Origin: an uncultured Clostridia bacterium
GTDB lineage: Bacteria > Bacillota > Clostridia > TANB77 > CAG-508
Assembly (NCBI GenBank): GCA_947630155.1
Contig: CANRGM010000100.1
Span: 1 to 64,000 of the forward strand
Length of the DNA: 64,000 nt
Direction of reading: 5' to 3'
Shown: positions 28,457 through 36,817 of the stretch, one piece after another
How the letters are laid out: each line of letters starts with the position of its first letter
Numbering within the stretch: position 1 is the stretch's first letter
Position numbers and translations under genes: made by a program
The notes under the pieces: model-generated
The model's input: the letters and a program-made list of their open reading frames with translations, nothing else
The model's database searches: none
What the model was told of the DNA's origin: nothing

Positions 28457-28571
28457 ACGCTCTAAACAGACACAGATAATTAATAGAACATCTAATCAAT
28501 TTGTAAAGCGTAGAGTTCATGGGACACAAGAGGTTAAGTTTGAATTTGCTATTGCTATTGATGATATTTAA
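28446..28571 (+). CDS. Short reading frame at the element end, possible 3' remnant of an integrase-like gene
   Basis: A 41-codon frame that starts within the spoIVA fragment and runs into the element, ending VKFEFAIAIDDI. It has no ribosome binding site but is followed by a good terminator (28580-28620), so it is more likely the 3' end of a gene whose 5' part would be joined in the circular form of the element. The ending with alternating hydrophobics and a terminal I-D resembles the C-terminus of large serine recombinases (DUF4368 type), but this is a weak resemblance. Confidence 0.3.
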   Translation: MCMGRSKQTQIINRTSNQFVKRRVHGTQEVKFEFAIAIDDI

Positions 28572-28579
28572 TAAAATAA

Positions 28580-28620
28580 AAAAGATGCATTAATTAAAAA
28601 AATTATATGCATCTTTTTTT
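28580..28620 (+). terminator. Rho-independent terminator
   Basis: Stem AAAGATGCAT / ATGCATCTTT with a 16-base AT loop and a following T run, located just after the short frame at the element end. Confidence 0.8.
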
Positions 28621-28636
28621 AATGGAGGTGAGAAAA

Positions 28637-29083
28637 ATAGAAAATACTAAAGTAAAAAATTTCTTTGATAAGAAATCAAAAGGAGCACAAGATATAATAG
28701 TAAAAATAATTGAGGATAGTTTATTGTGTTTATATAATCAAGAAAAGATTAAAGATGAAACACTAAACAGAGTTATATCTTTTTACTTTTTATTGATTGA
28801 ACATCAATATGACAAGATGATAGAATTTGATGATTTTACTGTTGATGAGAAAAAGATAATATTTCAAATTTTAATTGAAGGTATTGCATCAGTTTATGTT
28901 GATAATGAATACTTAGAATATTCTGACAGAGGAACTAAATATAAGCAAGTAATAATAGAAGAACTATTATCATTTTTTAGATATATCACAAAATTTAGTA
29001 AAGAGAAAGTATTTAAAATTTACTATGATGAAGTTCAGAAATATAGAAGATTAAGTTTTAGTTGGGATGATATTCCTTATTAA
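28637..29083 (+). CDS. Unknown helical protein, probable AUA start
   Basis: A roughly 149-residue helical, charged protein with no recognised domain, first gene inside the element. A full GGAGGTGA lies at 28624-28631; the codon at ideal spacing (28637) is ATA. In-frame ATG (28622) and GTG (28628) codons overlap the binding site itself and are implausible starts. If a conventional start is required, 28622 is the only ATG. The protein has no membrane segment. Its function is unknown. Confidence 0.55.
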   Translation: MENTKVKNFFDKKSKGAQDIIVKIIEDSLLCLYNQEKIKDETLNRVISFYFLLIEHQYDKMIEFDDFTVDEKKIIFQILIEGIASVYVDNEYLEYSDRGTKYKQVIIEELLSFFRYITKFSKEKVFKIYYDEVQKYRRLSFSWDDIPY

Positions 29084-29128
29084 AATAAATAGCACAGAAT
29101 TGATTTTGTAAGCAAAGGAGGGATTTCA

Positions 29129-29230
29129 ATGTTTTTAGTAGGGTTTATTTTAGGTGCAATGACTGGAGGATGTCTTGCTATTGTTTTACACTGCATAGTT
29201 ATAGTAGGAAAGGAGAGTGAAAAAGAATAG
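29129..29230 (+). CDS. DUF3789-type single-helix peptide
   Basis: A 33-residue protein: a hydrophobic helix FLVGFILGAMTGGCLAIVLH followed by a charged tail. Preceded by AAAGGAGGG at good spacing. Small proteins of this kind (DUF3789) are common in Firmicute conjugative elements; their role is unknown. Its TAG stop overlaps the ATA at 29227 that may start the next gene. Confidence 0.7.
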   Translation: MFLVGFILGAMTGGCLAIVLHCIVIVGKESEKE

Positions 29231-29952
29231 GAGGAAGAGAAGATTTTGAAGAAAGAAGAGAGGCTAGAAAAGAAAGATATGAGGAGCTTTCTAAAAAGGC
29301 AGAGGAGAGGTCAGAACAATATATGAATTCTAAAGCTAATAGAATTCTAGAAATGACACCTGGACAGCCTATAATAGTTGGTCATCATTCAGAAAAAATG
29401 GCAAGAAGATTACACGAAAAGGCTTGGAATGATATTGGAAAATCTATCGAAGAAGATAAGAAAAGTAAGTATTATAAGGATAAGGCAGAAACGCTTGAAA
29501 GTAGTAATGTTATTTATGGTGATGATCCCAATGCAATTAGTAAATTAAAAGAAAAATTAGAGTATTTGGAAAAGCAAAGAGAACTTATAAAAGCTGATGA
29601 AAATCATAAATCTTGGCAACTACAAAATATTGGAGCTCGAATAAGAGAAACTAAAAAAAGAATTGAAAGAATGGAAGAATTAGAAAATATTAATTTTGAG
29701 GATAAAGAGTTTGTAGGAGGAAAAATAATTCATAACAAAAAAATAAATAGGATTCAAATAATATTTAATGATATTCCATCAGAAGATATTCGTAGTAATT
29801 TAAAACATAATGGATTTCATTGGTCTAGGTCTGAAGGAGCTTGGCAAAGAGAATTTAATCAAAATACTATAAGAGCTACTAATAGATTATTACAAGATGT
29901 ATTAAATAAAGAAAATGTGCAGGAAATAGAAGACGAAGAAGAATTTGAGTAA
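29227..29952 (+). CDS. DUF3560-domain protein of conjugative elements
   Basis: The protein contains the DUF3560 block PGQPIIVGHHSEKMARRLHEKAWNDIGK, a coiled coil, and a C-terminal domain with NLKHNGFHWSRSEGAWQRE, found in many Firmicute mobile elements; function unknown. The family N-terminus (REDFEERREARKERYEELSKKAEERS here) lies upstream of the first ATG (29323), and that frame is open from 29221. The only start-like codon there is ATA at 29227, overlapping the previous stop as ATAG, 11 bases after AGGAG. It ends with the acidic tail DEEEFE. Confidence 0.7.
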   Translation: MGGREDFEERREARKERYEELSKKAEERSEQYMNSKANRILEMTPGQPIIVGHHSEKMARRLHEKAWNDIGKSIEEDKKSKYYKDKAETLESSNVIYGDDPNAISKLKEKLEYLEKQRELIKADENHKSWQLQNIGARIRETKKRIERMEELENINFEDKEFVGGKIIHNKKINRIQIIFNDIPSEDIRSNLKHNGFHWSRSEGAWQREFNQNTIRATNRLLQDVLNKENVQEIEDEEEFE

Positions 29953-30044
29953 TTATTGAGAGGTAAAACTACCCTAATAAAATATGAAAATGGCACAAAA
30001 TCGATTCTCGTGCGAGTGAAACAAGGAGGTGAGCAGGAATACAG

Positions 30045-30728
30045 ATGAAATTCAAATTAAATGTTGTAAATAAAAAAGAATATGAAGAAAAAGATAATTA
30101 TAAGGAAATTATAATTGTACTTCCAAAAGATAGTGAGGAATTAGAAAAGGATTTTGAGTATTTAGGATTAGATTATAAATCTTTATCTGTGCAAGATACA
30201 CATGTTAAAAAAGTTGAAATTCTAAATTTCAGTAATAAAAGATTATCAAGTGCTTTGAATGAATTACTAGAGGATGTGAAAGAAGAGTCTGGTCGCAATG
30301 GATATACAATGCCATTTAATAATGTTAAACAGTTATATGATACAATAAAAGATTTTAATGAATCACAGATGATAAAGTTGTTAGCTGTATTAGAGGCTGA
30401 AAAAGAAAGTATTGAAATTATAAACGATTTAGTTGATTTTTCAAATAGACTGGATGAATATGTTTTAGATGATGAAATTTTTGATGCAGAAGCATATGCT
30501 AGAAGTCTTTTTGATAATGGTGACTTAGTTGTTGAAGATATTACTGATTACATAAATATTGATGATATTATAGATTGCATTGATTTAGATGCAATTGGAA
30601 GAGACTATGCATTACAATATGGCAAAAGTATAACTCCATATGGTTTGGTGGAATGTGTAGGTGAGCCATATCATAAAGTAAATGAATCAGTTCAATTAGA
30701 AAATGAGGAGGAGAATGAGTTTGAATAA
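30045..30728 (+). CDS. ArdA-like antirestriction protein
   Basis: A 227-residue acidic protein. The C-terminal third, with AEAYARSLFDNGDLVVEDITDYI and LDAIGRDYALQYGK, resembles ArdA, a DNA mimic that inhibits type I restriction enzymes during conjugative entry. The central block NNVKQLYDTIKDFNESQMIKLLAVLEAE matches the helical region of the same family. The upstream region has AAGGAGGTGA 14 bases before the ATG. The protein ends with NEEENEFE, an acidic tail shared with its neighbours. It overlaps the next gene by 14 bases. Confidence 0.65.
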   Translation: MKFKLNVVNKKEYEEKDNYKEIIIVLPKDSEELEKDFEYLGLDYKSLSVQDTHVKKVEILNFSNKRLSSALNELLEDVKEESGRNGYTMPFNNVKQLYDTIKDFNESQMIKLLAVLEAEKESIEIINDLVDFSNRLDEYVLDDEIFDAEAYARSLFDNGDLVVEDITDYINIDDIIDCIDLDAIGRDYALQYGKSITPYGLVECVGEPYHKVNESVQLENEEENEFE

Positions 30729-31815
30729 ATTAGAATTATTAAACGAAGTTCGTAATCAAGAGATACATAAATTATATTATTATTCTGAAGATAGCTCGTT
30801 AAATAAAGCTAAAGTCGGATGCTTTGATCAATGGGAACAGTCAAAAGAAAATTTAAAAGTTATTGATGAAATAATAAAGGATATTAAGAAAATAGAAATG
30901 GGGGAATTTAAAGAAGTGATGCTAGATGTAAAAAAACACGAAGGAGAGATTGAGTTACTTCTGCCTAGAACTATAAAAGATCTCAAACATATTTTAAAAG
31001 GCATTGATATAGAACTTGATGATTTATTATACGGAACTTCAGTTGTGGAAAATATTGAAACTGGAGTTCCGTATTTAGATAAATTAATTGATGAGTATAG
31101 AGAAGTTAACTTAAATGAATTAAATTATTTAAGTTATGTGATATGTCATTTTGATAATGAACAAAAAGAAAAATTTAGTGCAATATTACAATTTGAAGAT
31201 GATAACAATAATATTAAATCATTAAAAGATGTAATACAAGTTGCTTTTAGTTTAGATGAATATAGATTCCAAGAAGGAGTAAAGGATTTGGACGACTATG
31301 TAAAAGCTATAATTATTGGTCACGAAGAAGAATATTCAAAATTAAAAATAACTGATATAGATCATATCTTAAAAACAATGAATGATTTTGCAAAAGGAAA
31401 GTATCTAGAATATGATGATAAAAATTATTTTGTTGGTTATAACACTCTTGACAAGATAACTAGAAGACAAAAAATAAAAACATATAGATTAAGAGATTGG
31501 GAAGGAAATCAGTACGAATTTATGACTGATATTGTTTCAGCAATTGGAGTAACTGTTGTAACAAATGGAACTCTATATAGAGATTCAGAATTACTTATTT
31601 CAACTAACTTGCCTTATGAAGATTATATTGAGCAGTTAGAAAAATTAACTGAGAGAAAATCGATGGAAATATTTTCAGAAATGTCAAAAAATTTTGGGAT
31701 ATTTCCTGTGTATCTAGGTGATGAAAGATTAAGAGATTTTTCTATATTGCTTGAAAAAAATAATATAAATGAAAATGAAGTAGAGTCAGAAGATGAGTTT
31801 GATGGGGGTGAATAA
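30715..31815 (+). CDS. Large antirestriction-like protein of conjugative elements
   Basis: A 366-residue acidic protein. The ATG at 30715 is preceded by GAGGAGG, inside the end of the upstream gene. Residues about 125-215 repeat the ArdA-like helical pattern (LNELNYLSYVICHFDNEQKEKFSAILQFED, then LKDVIQVAFSLDEY). The N- and C-terminal parts are not recognised. Pairs of such proteins are common in Clostridial conjugative elements near the relaxase and are thought to protect incoming DNA. Ends with SEDEFDGGE. Confidence 0.5.
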   Translation: MSLNKLELLNEVRNQEIHKLYYYSEDSSLNKAKVGCFDQWEQSKENLKVIDEIIKDIKKIEMGEFKEVMLDVKKHEGEIELLLPRTIKDLKHILKGIDIELDDLLYGTSVVENIETGVPYLDKLIDEYREVNLNELNYLSYVICHFDNEQKEKFSAILQFEDDNNNIKSLKDVIQVAFSLDEYRFQEGVKDLDDYVKAIIIGHEEEYSKLKITDIDHILKTMNDFAKGKYLEYDDKNYFVGYNTLDKITRRQKIKTYRLRDWEGNQYEFMTDIVSAIGVTVVTNGTLYRDSELLISTNLPYEDYIEQLEKLTERKSMEIFSEMSKNFGIFPVYLGDERLRDFSILLEKNNINENEVESEDEFDGGE

Positions 31816-31820
31816 TTATT

Positions 31821-32276
31821 ATGGAAGATAAAAAAGTTGCAGTAAAATCAGGATATTATATGGATTTCTTTTCAAAAAGTGAAATACCTAAAACATTAAA
31901 AAAGTCTGATAAACAAATTTTATTTAACAATAAGGTTTATGATTTATATGAAGGAACAAGCCTAGAAGATGAAAGAGCAATTGATGAAATGTTTGGAGAT
32001 AATATGGGTTACTTAACTGAAGCTCACATCTACACAGGAGAAATTAAAGAAAAAATTAAACCTAAATGTAAGCTGATTGGAGAGAATGGAAACATTTATA
32101 ATCTTATGGGTATTGCATCTAAAACTTTAAGAAGGAATGGAATGGAGCTTGAAGCAGAAGAAATGGTTATGAGAATAGAAAATTCAAAAAATTATTATGA
32201 AGCACTAAATGTAATTCAAGATTATGTTGAAGTAACTGGAGAAGAAGAATTGGAAGAGGAGGAAGAATTCGAGTAA
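31821..32276 (+). CDS. Unknown mobile-element protein with acidic tail
   Basis: A 151-residue protein. The middle segment KLIGENGNIYNLMGIASKTL followed by RRNGMELEAEEM and YYEALNVIQDYVEV is a small helical domain frequently seen in Firmicute conjugative elements, of unknown role. It closes with EELEEEEEFE, the tail motif shared by three proteins upstream. It starts 5 bases after the previous gene and is followed by the candidate oriT. Confidence 0.55.
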   Translation: MEDKKVAVKSGYYMDFFSKSEIPKTLKKSDKQILFNNKVYDLYEGTSLEDERAIDEMFGDNMGYLTEAHIYTGEIKEKIKPKCKLIGENGNIYNLMGIASKTLRRNGMELEAEEMVMRIENSKNYYEALNVIQDYVEVTGEEELEEEEEFE

Positions 32277-32291
32277 ATCGGCACTGTTTTC

Positions 32292-32410
32292 TGTATAACT
32301 GAATGTTATACAAGAAAAAAATTGTAAATATGCTAAAAGCCACGCTTTTAGGCTGTTATGGGGAGTTTGTATAACTCCCTCTTCCTGCAAAATTGCCTGA
32401 AGGCAATTTT
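32292..32410. other. Candidate origin of transfer: four consecutive inverted repeats
   Basis: Four hairpins in 120 bases just before the mobilisation genes: TGTATAAC/GTTATACA (32292-32312), CTAAAAGC/GCTTTTAG (32333-32351), GGGAGTT/AACTCCC (32361-32379) and AAAATTGCC/GGCAATTTT (32389-32410), all perfect. The density and position directly upstream of the MobC-like and relaxase genes are typical of oriT. The nick site is not identified. Confidence 0.55.
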
Positions 32411-32443
32411 GAGTGTCCGATTGTAGAGAAAGTAGGAATGTTT

Positions 32444-32905
32444 ATGAGTAAAAAAGTAAGTTCAAAAAATGAGATGTTTCTTTTAAGATTAAGCAAGGAA
32501 CAGAAGGAAAAAATCTTCAATATTGTGGAAAAAAGTTCATATAATAGTGCATCAGAATTAATTAGAGCAGGTATAGAAAAAGAAATAAATTTGCAAATGT
32601 ATAAGGATAATATGGATGTTATTATAAAAGAATTAAGCAAATTAATTGATGTAAAATTAGATAATTTCATAAAATCTGAACGAAAATTAATCGCAAATAA
32701 TGTTCGAGTTAATGCATTAAATACATATATTATGGGTGAAGTTATTAAAAGATTAATGGGTGATGAACTCTATCAAGAATTTTTGAAAATAATTGAAAGT
32801 GGTAGAGTTAAAGCAAATTATTTTGTTAGCAGAAATGCAGAAGACATTTCAAAAGAGGAGTTACTTGAGTTCTATGGAATAGGAAAGGTTTATAGAAATG
32901 AGTAG
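32444..32905 (+). CDS. MobC-like mobilisation accessory protein (ribbon-helix-helix)
   Basis: A 153-residue protein whose N-terminus FLLRLSKEQKEKIFNIVEKSSYNSASELIRAGI has the ribbon-helix-helix pattern of plasmid mobilisation accessory proteins, which bind oriT and help the relaxase. The ATG at 32444 is preferred; another in-frame ATG at 32438 shares the same weak AGTAGGA site. The last eight bases overlap the relaxase gene, indicating translational coupling. Confidence 0.7.
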   Translation: MSKKVSSKNEMFLLRLSKEQKEKIFNIVEKSSYNSASELIRAGIEKEINLQMYKDNMDVIIKELSKLIDVKLDNFIKSERKLIANNVRVNALNTYIMGEVIKRLMGDELYQEFLKIIESGRVKANYFVSRNAEDISKEELLEFYGIGKVYRNE

Positions 32906-34133
32906 TGTTTTTTTTGAATTGGAAACTCTGAATCCAAACTATAGAACAACATATTTTAAATTAAAAGATTATGCAGAATATTTGGCTAAAAGTGAGTATG
33001 CAATTAGAAATGAAAATACTACACATGGACTATTTGGAAGAGTGGAACAGTTTCCTAATATTCAAGATGAAGAAGATTTAGATGGAATAAAAAATTTCAT
33101 AACTAATCTTGCTAAAGATAAAAAGCCTATTATGAGAGGTGTTATTTCATTAAAAGAAATTGATGCAACTAGATTAGGTTACTACGATCAAGAAAAGTGG
33201 AAAAATTTATTTGAAAATAGGTTGCCAAAGATTGCAGAGATGTTAAATGTAAAATATGAAAATCTGCAATATGTTGGAGCAGTCCATATTGAAGATGGAC
33301 ATCCACATTTTCAATTTATGTTGTGGTATAAAAATGAATATAAACGAGATTATTTTGTGCATTATAGCATTAAAAATAAGTTGAGATTGCAGTTTACAAA
33401 TGATATATTTCGAGAGAATTTACTTCCAATATATCAAGAAAAAGATTTTTCTAAAAAGAGGATTACAACAGAAAATTACTTGTTAAATCAATTGAAAAAT
33501 GTGAGTAACAATAAGAAGTTTCTAGAAGACATATTAAAATATGAGAGAAATTTTGAACAAACAAAATTTATAAAACATCTATTAAAAGATAGGGAAGTTA
33601 AGCAGATTGTTGATTTATTAATTGATTTAAAACGAGAATTAAGAAGTGTAAGTGGAAGTATAAAATATCAGTATTTAACGAGTCATCCTGAAGTAATTAA
33701 GAAGGTTGATGATATTTCAAGATTAATAATTGCATCATCTCCACAATGTCAAATCGAAATTGAAAAATATATTCAAGCCAAGCAGAAATTGCTAGAGTTT
33801 CAATATTCAGATGTAGCAAAGTTAGAAGAGGCAAAAGAAAAAGCAAGGCAAGATGCCGAAAAAGAAATTATAAAAATGATTGGAAATCAAATTTTAGACA
33901 TTGAAAGAAAATGGCTTAATGGTAGAGAAGAATATACATATACTAAATATAAAAGTGAAACAAGAAACTTATTAGACAGTATTATTACAGCTTTGTATTA
34001 TCAAGCTGAAAATAGGAAAAAATATAATAAGAATTTTGAATTGAAATTCAAAAAGCAATTATCAAAACAAGCTAAAAAAGAATTAGCAATTAAGAAACGA
34101 AATGCATCAGAATATGAGTGGGAAGAATTGTAA
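32898..34133 (+). CDS. MobP-type conjugative relaxase
   Basis: A 411-residue protein that would nick oriT and lead the strand into the recipient. The catalytic region includes a Tyr-rich N-terminus (NPNYRTTYFKLKDYAEYLAKSEYA), a GLFGRVEQFPN block, and the metal-binding HIEDGHPHFQFMLW near residue 130, matching MobP2/MobP3 relaxases of Firmicutes. The C-terminal half is helical and basic. A typical H-x-D-x-x-H-x-H triad is modified but retains H, H and H. It immediately follows the MobC-like gene and the candidate oriT. Confidence 0.75.
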   Translation: MSSVFFELETLNPNYRTTYFKLKDYAEYLAKSEYAIRNENTTHGLFGRVEQFPNIQDEEDLDGIKNFITNLAKDKKPIMRGVISLKEIDATRLGYYDQEKWKNLFENRLPKIAEMLNVKYENLQYVGAVHIEDGHPHFQFMLWYKNEYKRDYFVHYSIKNKLRLQFTNDIFRENLLPIYQEKDFSKKRITTENYLLNQLKNVSNNKKFLEDILKYERNFEQTKFIKHLLKDREVKQIVDLLIDLKRELRSVSGSIKYQYLTSHPEVIKKVDDISRLIIASSPQCQIEIEKYIQAKQKLLEFQYSDVAKLEEAKEKARQDAEKEIIKMIGNQILDIERKWLNGREEYTYTKYKSETRNLLDSIITALYYQAENRKKYNKNFELKFKKQLSKQAKKELAIKKRNASEYEWEEL

Positions 34134-34223
34134 AAAATAAATTGTTTTCAAAATTTTTAACACAAACATCAAAATGTATGTTATAATAGTTATGGAAGTA
34201 TTTTACAAAGGAGAATGAAGTGT

Positions 34224-34367
34224 ATGAATGCACCATCGGATTTAATTATAAAGGATATGGACAATTTCATAAAAAAATTAGATGAAGGAATAGAAGATGA
34301 AGAAAATGGAAATGTATATACTTTAGAAGAAGCATATTTAGAAATTAAAAAAATATTGGAAAAATAA
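34224..34367 (+). CDS. Small acidic protein, possible antitoxin
   Basis: A 47-residue frame (MNAPSDLIIKDMDNF...) with AAAGGAG upstream of its ATG. The C-terminal VYTLEEAYLEIKKILEK resembles the C-terminal toxin-wrapping helix of RelB/Phd-type antitoxins. No toxin of that class is adjacent; the next two genes form an MNT-HEPN pair. Function is a guess. Confidence 0.5.
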   Translation: MNAPSDLIIKDMDNFIKKLDEGIEDEENGNVYTLEEAYLEIKKILEK

Positions 34368-34411
34368 ACGGAAATAATAAATGTATAATATATGTAAAAG
34401 GAGGCGAGTAT

Positions 34412-34747
34412 ATGCCAAATAAGATTGATAGTGTAATAAAGAAGTTTATAGCACAATTGTCTGAATTACTAGGAAGCAGATTAAAGAAAGTAATTTTATA
34501 TGGCTCTTATGCCAGAGGTGATTATGATAAAAATTCTGACATTGATATAATGATTTTAACAGATTTTAGTGATGATGAAATAATTGAATATAGAAAGAAA
34601 ATAATAGATTTAGCTTGTGATTTAGAAATGGAAAATGATGTTATGATTTCTCCTTTATTAAAAAATATTGACAAATATAATAAAAGAGTAGATGTAATAC
34701 CGTTTTATTATAATGTTCAAAAGGAAGGAGTTGTTGTACATGGGTGA
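34412..34747 (+). CDS. MNT-type nucleotidyltransferase antitoxin
   Basis: A 111-residue minimal nucleotidyltransferase with the signature YGSYARGDYDKNSDIDIMIL (GSxxRGD, then D-x-D). In MNT-HEPN systems this protein neutralises the HEPN toxin by AMP transfer to it. It overlaps the HEPN gene by 8 bases and has a GGAGG binding site. Confidence 0.85.
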   Translation: MPNKIDSVIKKFIAQLSELLGSRLKKVILYGSYARGDYDKNSDIDIMILTDFSDDEIIEYRKKIIDLACDLEMENDVMISPLLKNIDKYNKRVDVIPFYYNVQKEGVVVHG

Positions 34748-35159
34748 AGAAATTACAATAAGTAGTCTAGCCAATTATAGATTAGAAAGGGCAAAACAAG
34801 ATTTATCTGATGCCGAATATAGCTATCAAGGAAGGAGATATTTAATTGCAAATAATAGAGCATACTATGCTGTCTTTCATGCAATAAGAGCAGTTTTAGC
34901 TTTGGAAAGAATTGATTTCAAAAGGCATAAAGATGTTCTTGCTTATTTTAATCAACATTATATTAAAACAGAAATATTTCCAAGAACAATAAGTAGAAAG
35001 ATTAGTGAAGCAGGTAAAATTAGAGAACATAGTGATTATGATGATGAATTTGTTCCAACAGATGAAGAAACAAGGAAACAAATAGAAACTGCAAAAGAAT
35101 TAATTGAACTTGTAGAAAAGTATTTATATGAAAACAATAAAAAGAAAATAGAAAACTAA
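34740..35159 (+). CDS. HEPN-domain toxin partner
   Basis: A 139-residue helical HEPN protein. The motif NNRAYYAVFHAIRAVLAL matches the first conserved helix of the nucleotidyltransferase-associated HEPN family, and IREHSDYDDEF carries the R-x-x-H-like end of the second. The ATG at 34740 follows AAGGAAGGAG; an upstream in-frame ATG at 34713 is inside the MNT gene. With the preceding MNT gene it forms a toxin-antitoxin module that could stabilise the element. Confidence 0.8.
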   Translation: MGEEITISSLANYRLERAKQDLSDAEYSYQGRRYLIANNRAYYAVFHAIRAVLALERIDFKRHKDVLAYFNQHYIKTEIFPRTISRKISEAGKIREHSDYDDEFVPTDEETRKQIETAKELIELVEKYLYENNKKKIEN

Positions 35160-35249
35160 AAATTATTAGAAGTTTTCGCATATGTGAACTTTTTTGCTAG
35201 AAAAAGGCAAAAAAGGAACTTACAATTAATAAACGAAATGTGTGAAACT

Positions 35250-35354
35250 CTGTCAAAAATGGAAGGGTTGATAGGGTTTTTGTTAAGATTTATACCTTAA
35301 AAATGCTAAACAACCCTGTCAAACCCTGTCAAAAGTGGAAGGGTTGGCAGGGTT
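35250..35354. repeat. Two 29-bp direct repeats with internal inverted repeat
   Basis: 35250-35278 and 35326-35354 share 26 of 29 bases (CTGTCAAAA-TGGAAGGGTT then AGGGTT). A further CAACCCTGTCAAACCCTGTC stretch just before the second copy is complementary to parts of it, so a hairpin can form immediately upstream of the MBL gene. The 222-base spacer 35160-35381 holds no gene that I can see. Confidence 0.7.
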
Positions 35355-35381
35355 AAATAAATTAAAAAAGGTGGAAACATA

Positions 35382-36371
35382 ATGAATAAAAACAAAAGAA
35401 TTTATATAATTATATTATTAATTATGCTTATTACACTAATTATAATAGCAGGATTAAATATTGATAAAATAAACAATAACGAAAACAATCCTATAATAGA
35501 AACAGAGGCAAATGAGTATGCAAATTTAAATATAAATAAGGATGAATTAAATATATTTTATCTTAATGTTGGTCAAGGTGATTCTACACTTATAACAATT
35601 AATGGATATACTATGTTAATAGATAGTGGAAATGATTCAGATGGATATTATATTTCTCAATTTCTAAAAGCTCAAAACATAAATAAAATTGATTATTTTA
35701 TAGTAACTCATTTTGATGATGACCATATAGGTGGAGCATATAAAATTTTAGAAAATATTCAAATTGGGATATTGTATACGCCAAATGGAACTTCTACAAC
35801 TGATGCATATAAAAAATTTGTAAAATCAGTTGAAGATAATAATATCAATATTAATAACGGATTAACTGCTTCAAAAGAAATTACATATACATTGGGAGAA
35901 GCTAACTGGAAGGTATTAAACATAAATGCAAAAGATTCAAATGATTCTTCTATTGTAGTTGAATTGGATTATAAAAATACAAAGTATCTTTTTATGGGAG
36001 ATGCAACAACTACTGTAGAGAAAAATGTTGAATGGGATGAAGTTGATGTTTTAAAAGTTGGGCATCACGGATCTAATTCAAGTACAAGTGAATCATTTTT
36101 GAAAGCTACAAAGCCCCAATATGCAATAATTTCTGTTGGTGAAAACAACAGTTATAAACTACCAGATGACGATGTAATTGAAAGATTGATAAGTAATCAC
36201 ATAACTGTATTTAGAACGAATGAAAAAGGTACGATTTGGTTGAGAAGTGATGGTACAGAAATTACGTTTGACTTTTTAATAGAATATAATATTGATGGAA
36301 ACGGTAGGAAGCATGCAAATATTTTTGAAAGAAAGTATTGTGTGCTTTCTTTTTATAAGAATACAACATGA
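35382..36371 (+). CDS. MBL-fold hydrolase related to the ComEC C-terminal domain
   Basis: A 329-residue membrane-anchored or secreted metallo-beta-lactamase-fold protein: an N-terminal helix, then FYLNVGQGDSTLITINGYTMLIDSG, the metal motif THFDDDHIGG, LFMGDATT and VGHHGSNSSTS. These match the ComEC/Rec2-like subgroup, whose members degrade DNA strands or process nucleotides. Often carried by conjugative elements. A hairpin GAAAGAAAG / CTTTCTTTT (about 36328-36352) lies within its last codons and may terminate both this gene and the convergent one. Confidence 0.8.
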   Translation: MNKNKRIYIIILLIMLITLIIIAGLNIDKINNNENNPIIETEANEYANLNINKDELNIFYLNVGQGDSTLITINGYTMLIDSGNDSDGYYISQFLKAQNINKIDYFIVTHFDDDHIGGAYKILENIQIGILYTPNGTSTTDAYKKFVKSVEDNNININNGLTASKEITYTLGEANWKVLNINAKDSNDSSIVVELDYKNTKYLFMGDATTTVEKNVEWDEVDVLKVGHHGSNSSTSESFLKATKPQYAIISVGENNSYKLPDDDVIERLISNHITVFRTNEKGTIWLRSDGTEITFDFLIEYNIDGNGRKHANIFERKYCVLSFYKNTT

Positions 36372-36707
36372 TATAAGCCATCATTTTGAAGTTGTAGTCC
36401 GAATAAATCCTACATCTTCGCTGTGTAATTCAGACATACATATCATTTCGTGTGGAATAGGGAATTCTTCATGATTTAAAAAGCATTGAACATAACCTTT
36501 TTCAATTTCGTTGACTTGAAATACTGTATCTTTTGGTAATTTTGATATTCGATATTTAACATCGGATTTTACTAGATAATCTCTTAGGTCATGTATAAAA
36601 TCATCTACCCATGTATTTTTTAAAACACCAGAAATATGTATAGATGAATCGATGTGACATAATTTATCATAAAAAGAATTGTTTAAAGAATTAAAAAAAT
36701 CATTCAA
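36353..36707 (-). CDS. Unknown protein, with +1 recoding at CGG
   Basis: Starts with TTG at 36707 after GGAGG and encodes an acidic 100-residue domain with no recognised family. Codon 103 is CGG (36401-36399). Read normally, the frame gives FIRTTTSK and a stop at 36381. Skipping the C gives FIGLQLQNDGLYHVVFL and a stop at 36353, 117 residues in total, a more protein-like hydrophobic C-terminus. Because no homolog is known to me, this site is the weakest of the ten; its inclusion rests on its identical form. Confidence 0.5.
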
Positions 36708-36817
36708 TAATAATACCTCCTTTCAAATGTGAATTGTTAGAATTATATTATGATTTAATAAATAATTCAAGTAAAAAATATATAAAACAAAAATTTTCAG
36801 AAAGGAGACACGAAAGC

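Noticed and set aside
29217..29240. A +1 shift at AGG in the DUF3560 leader, starting from GTG at 29217
   Set aside because: AGG is used as a normal Arg codon in intact genes (for example in rnr), and the GTG is too close to GGAG; an AUA start explains the frame more simply.
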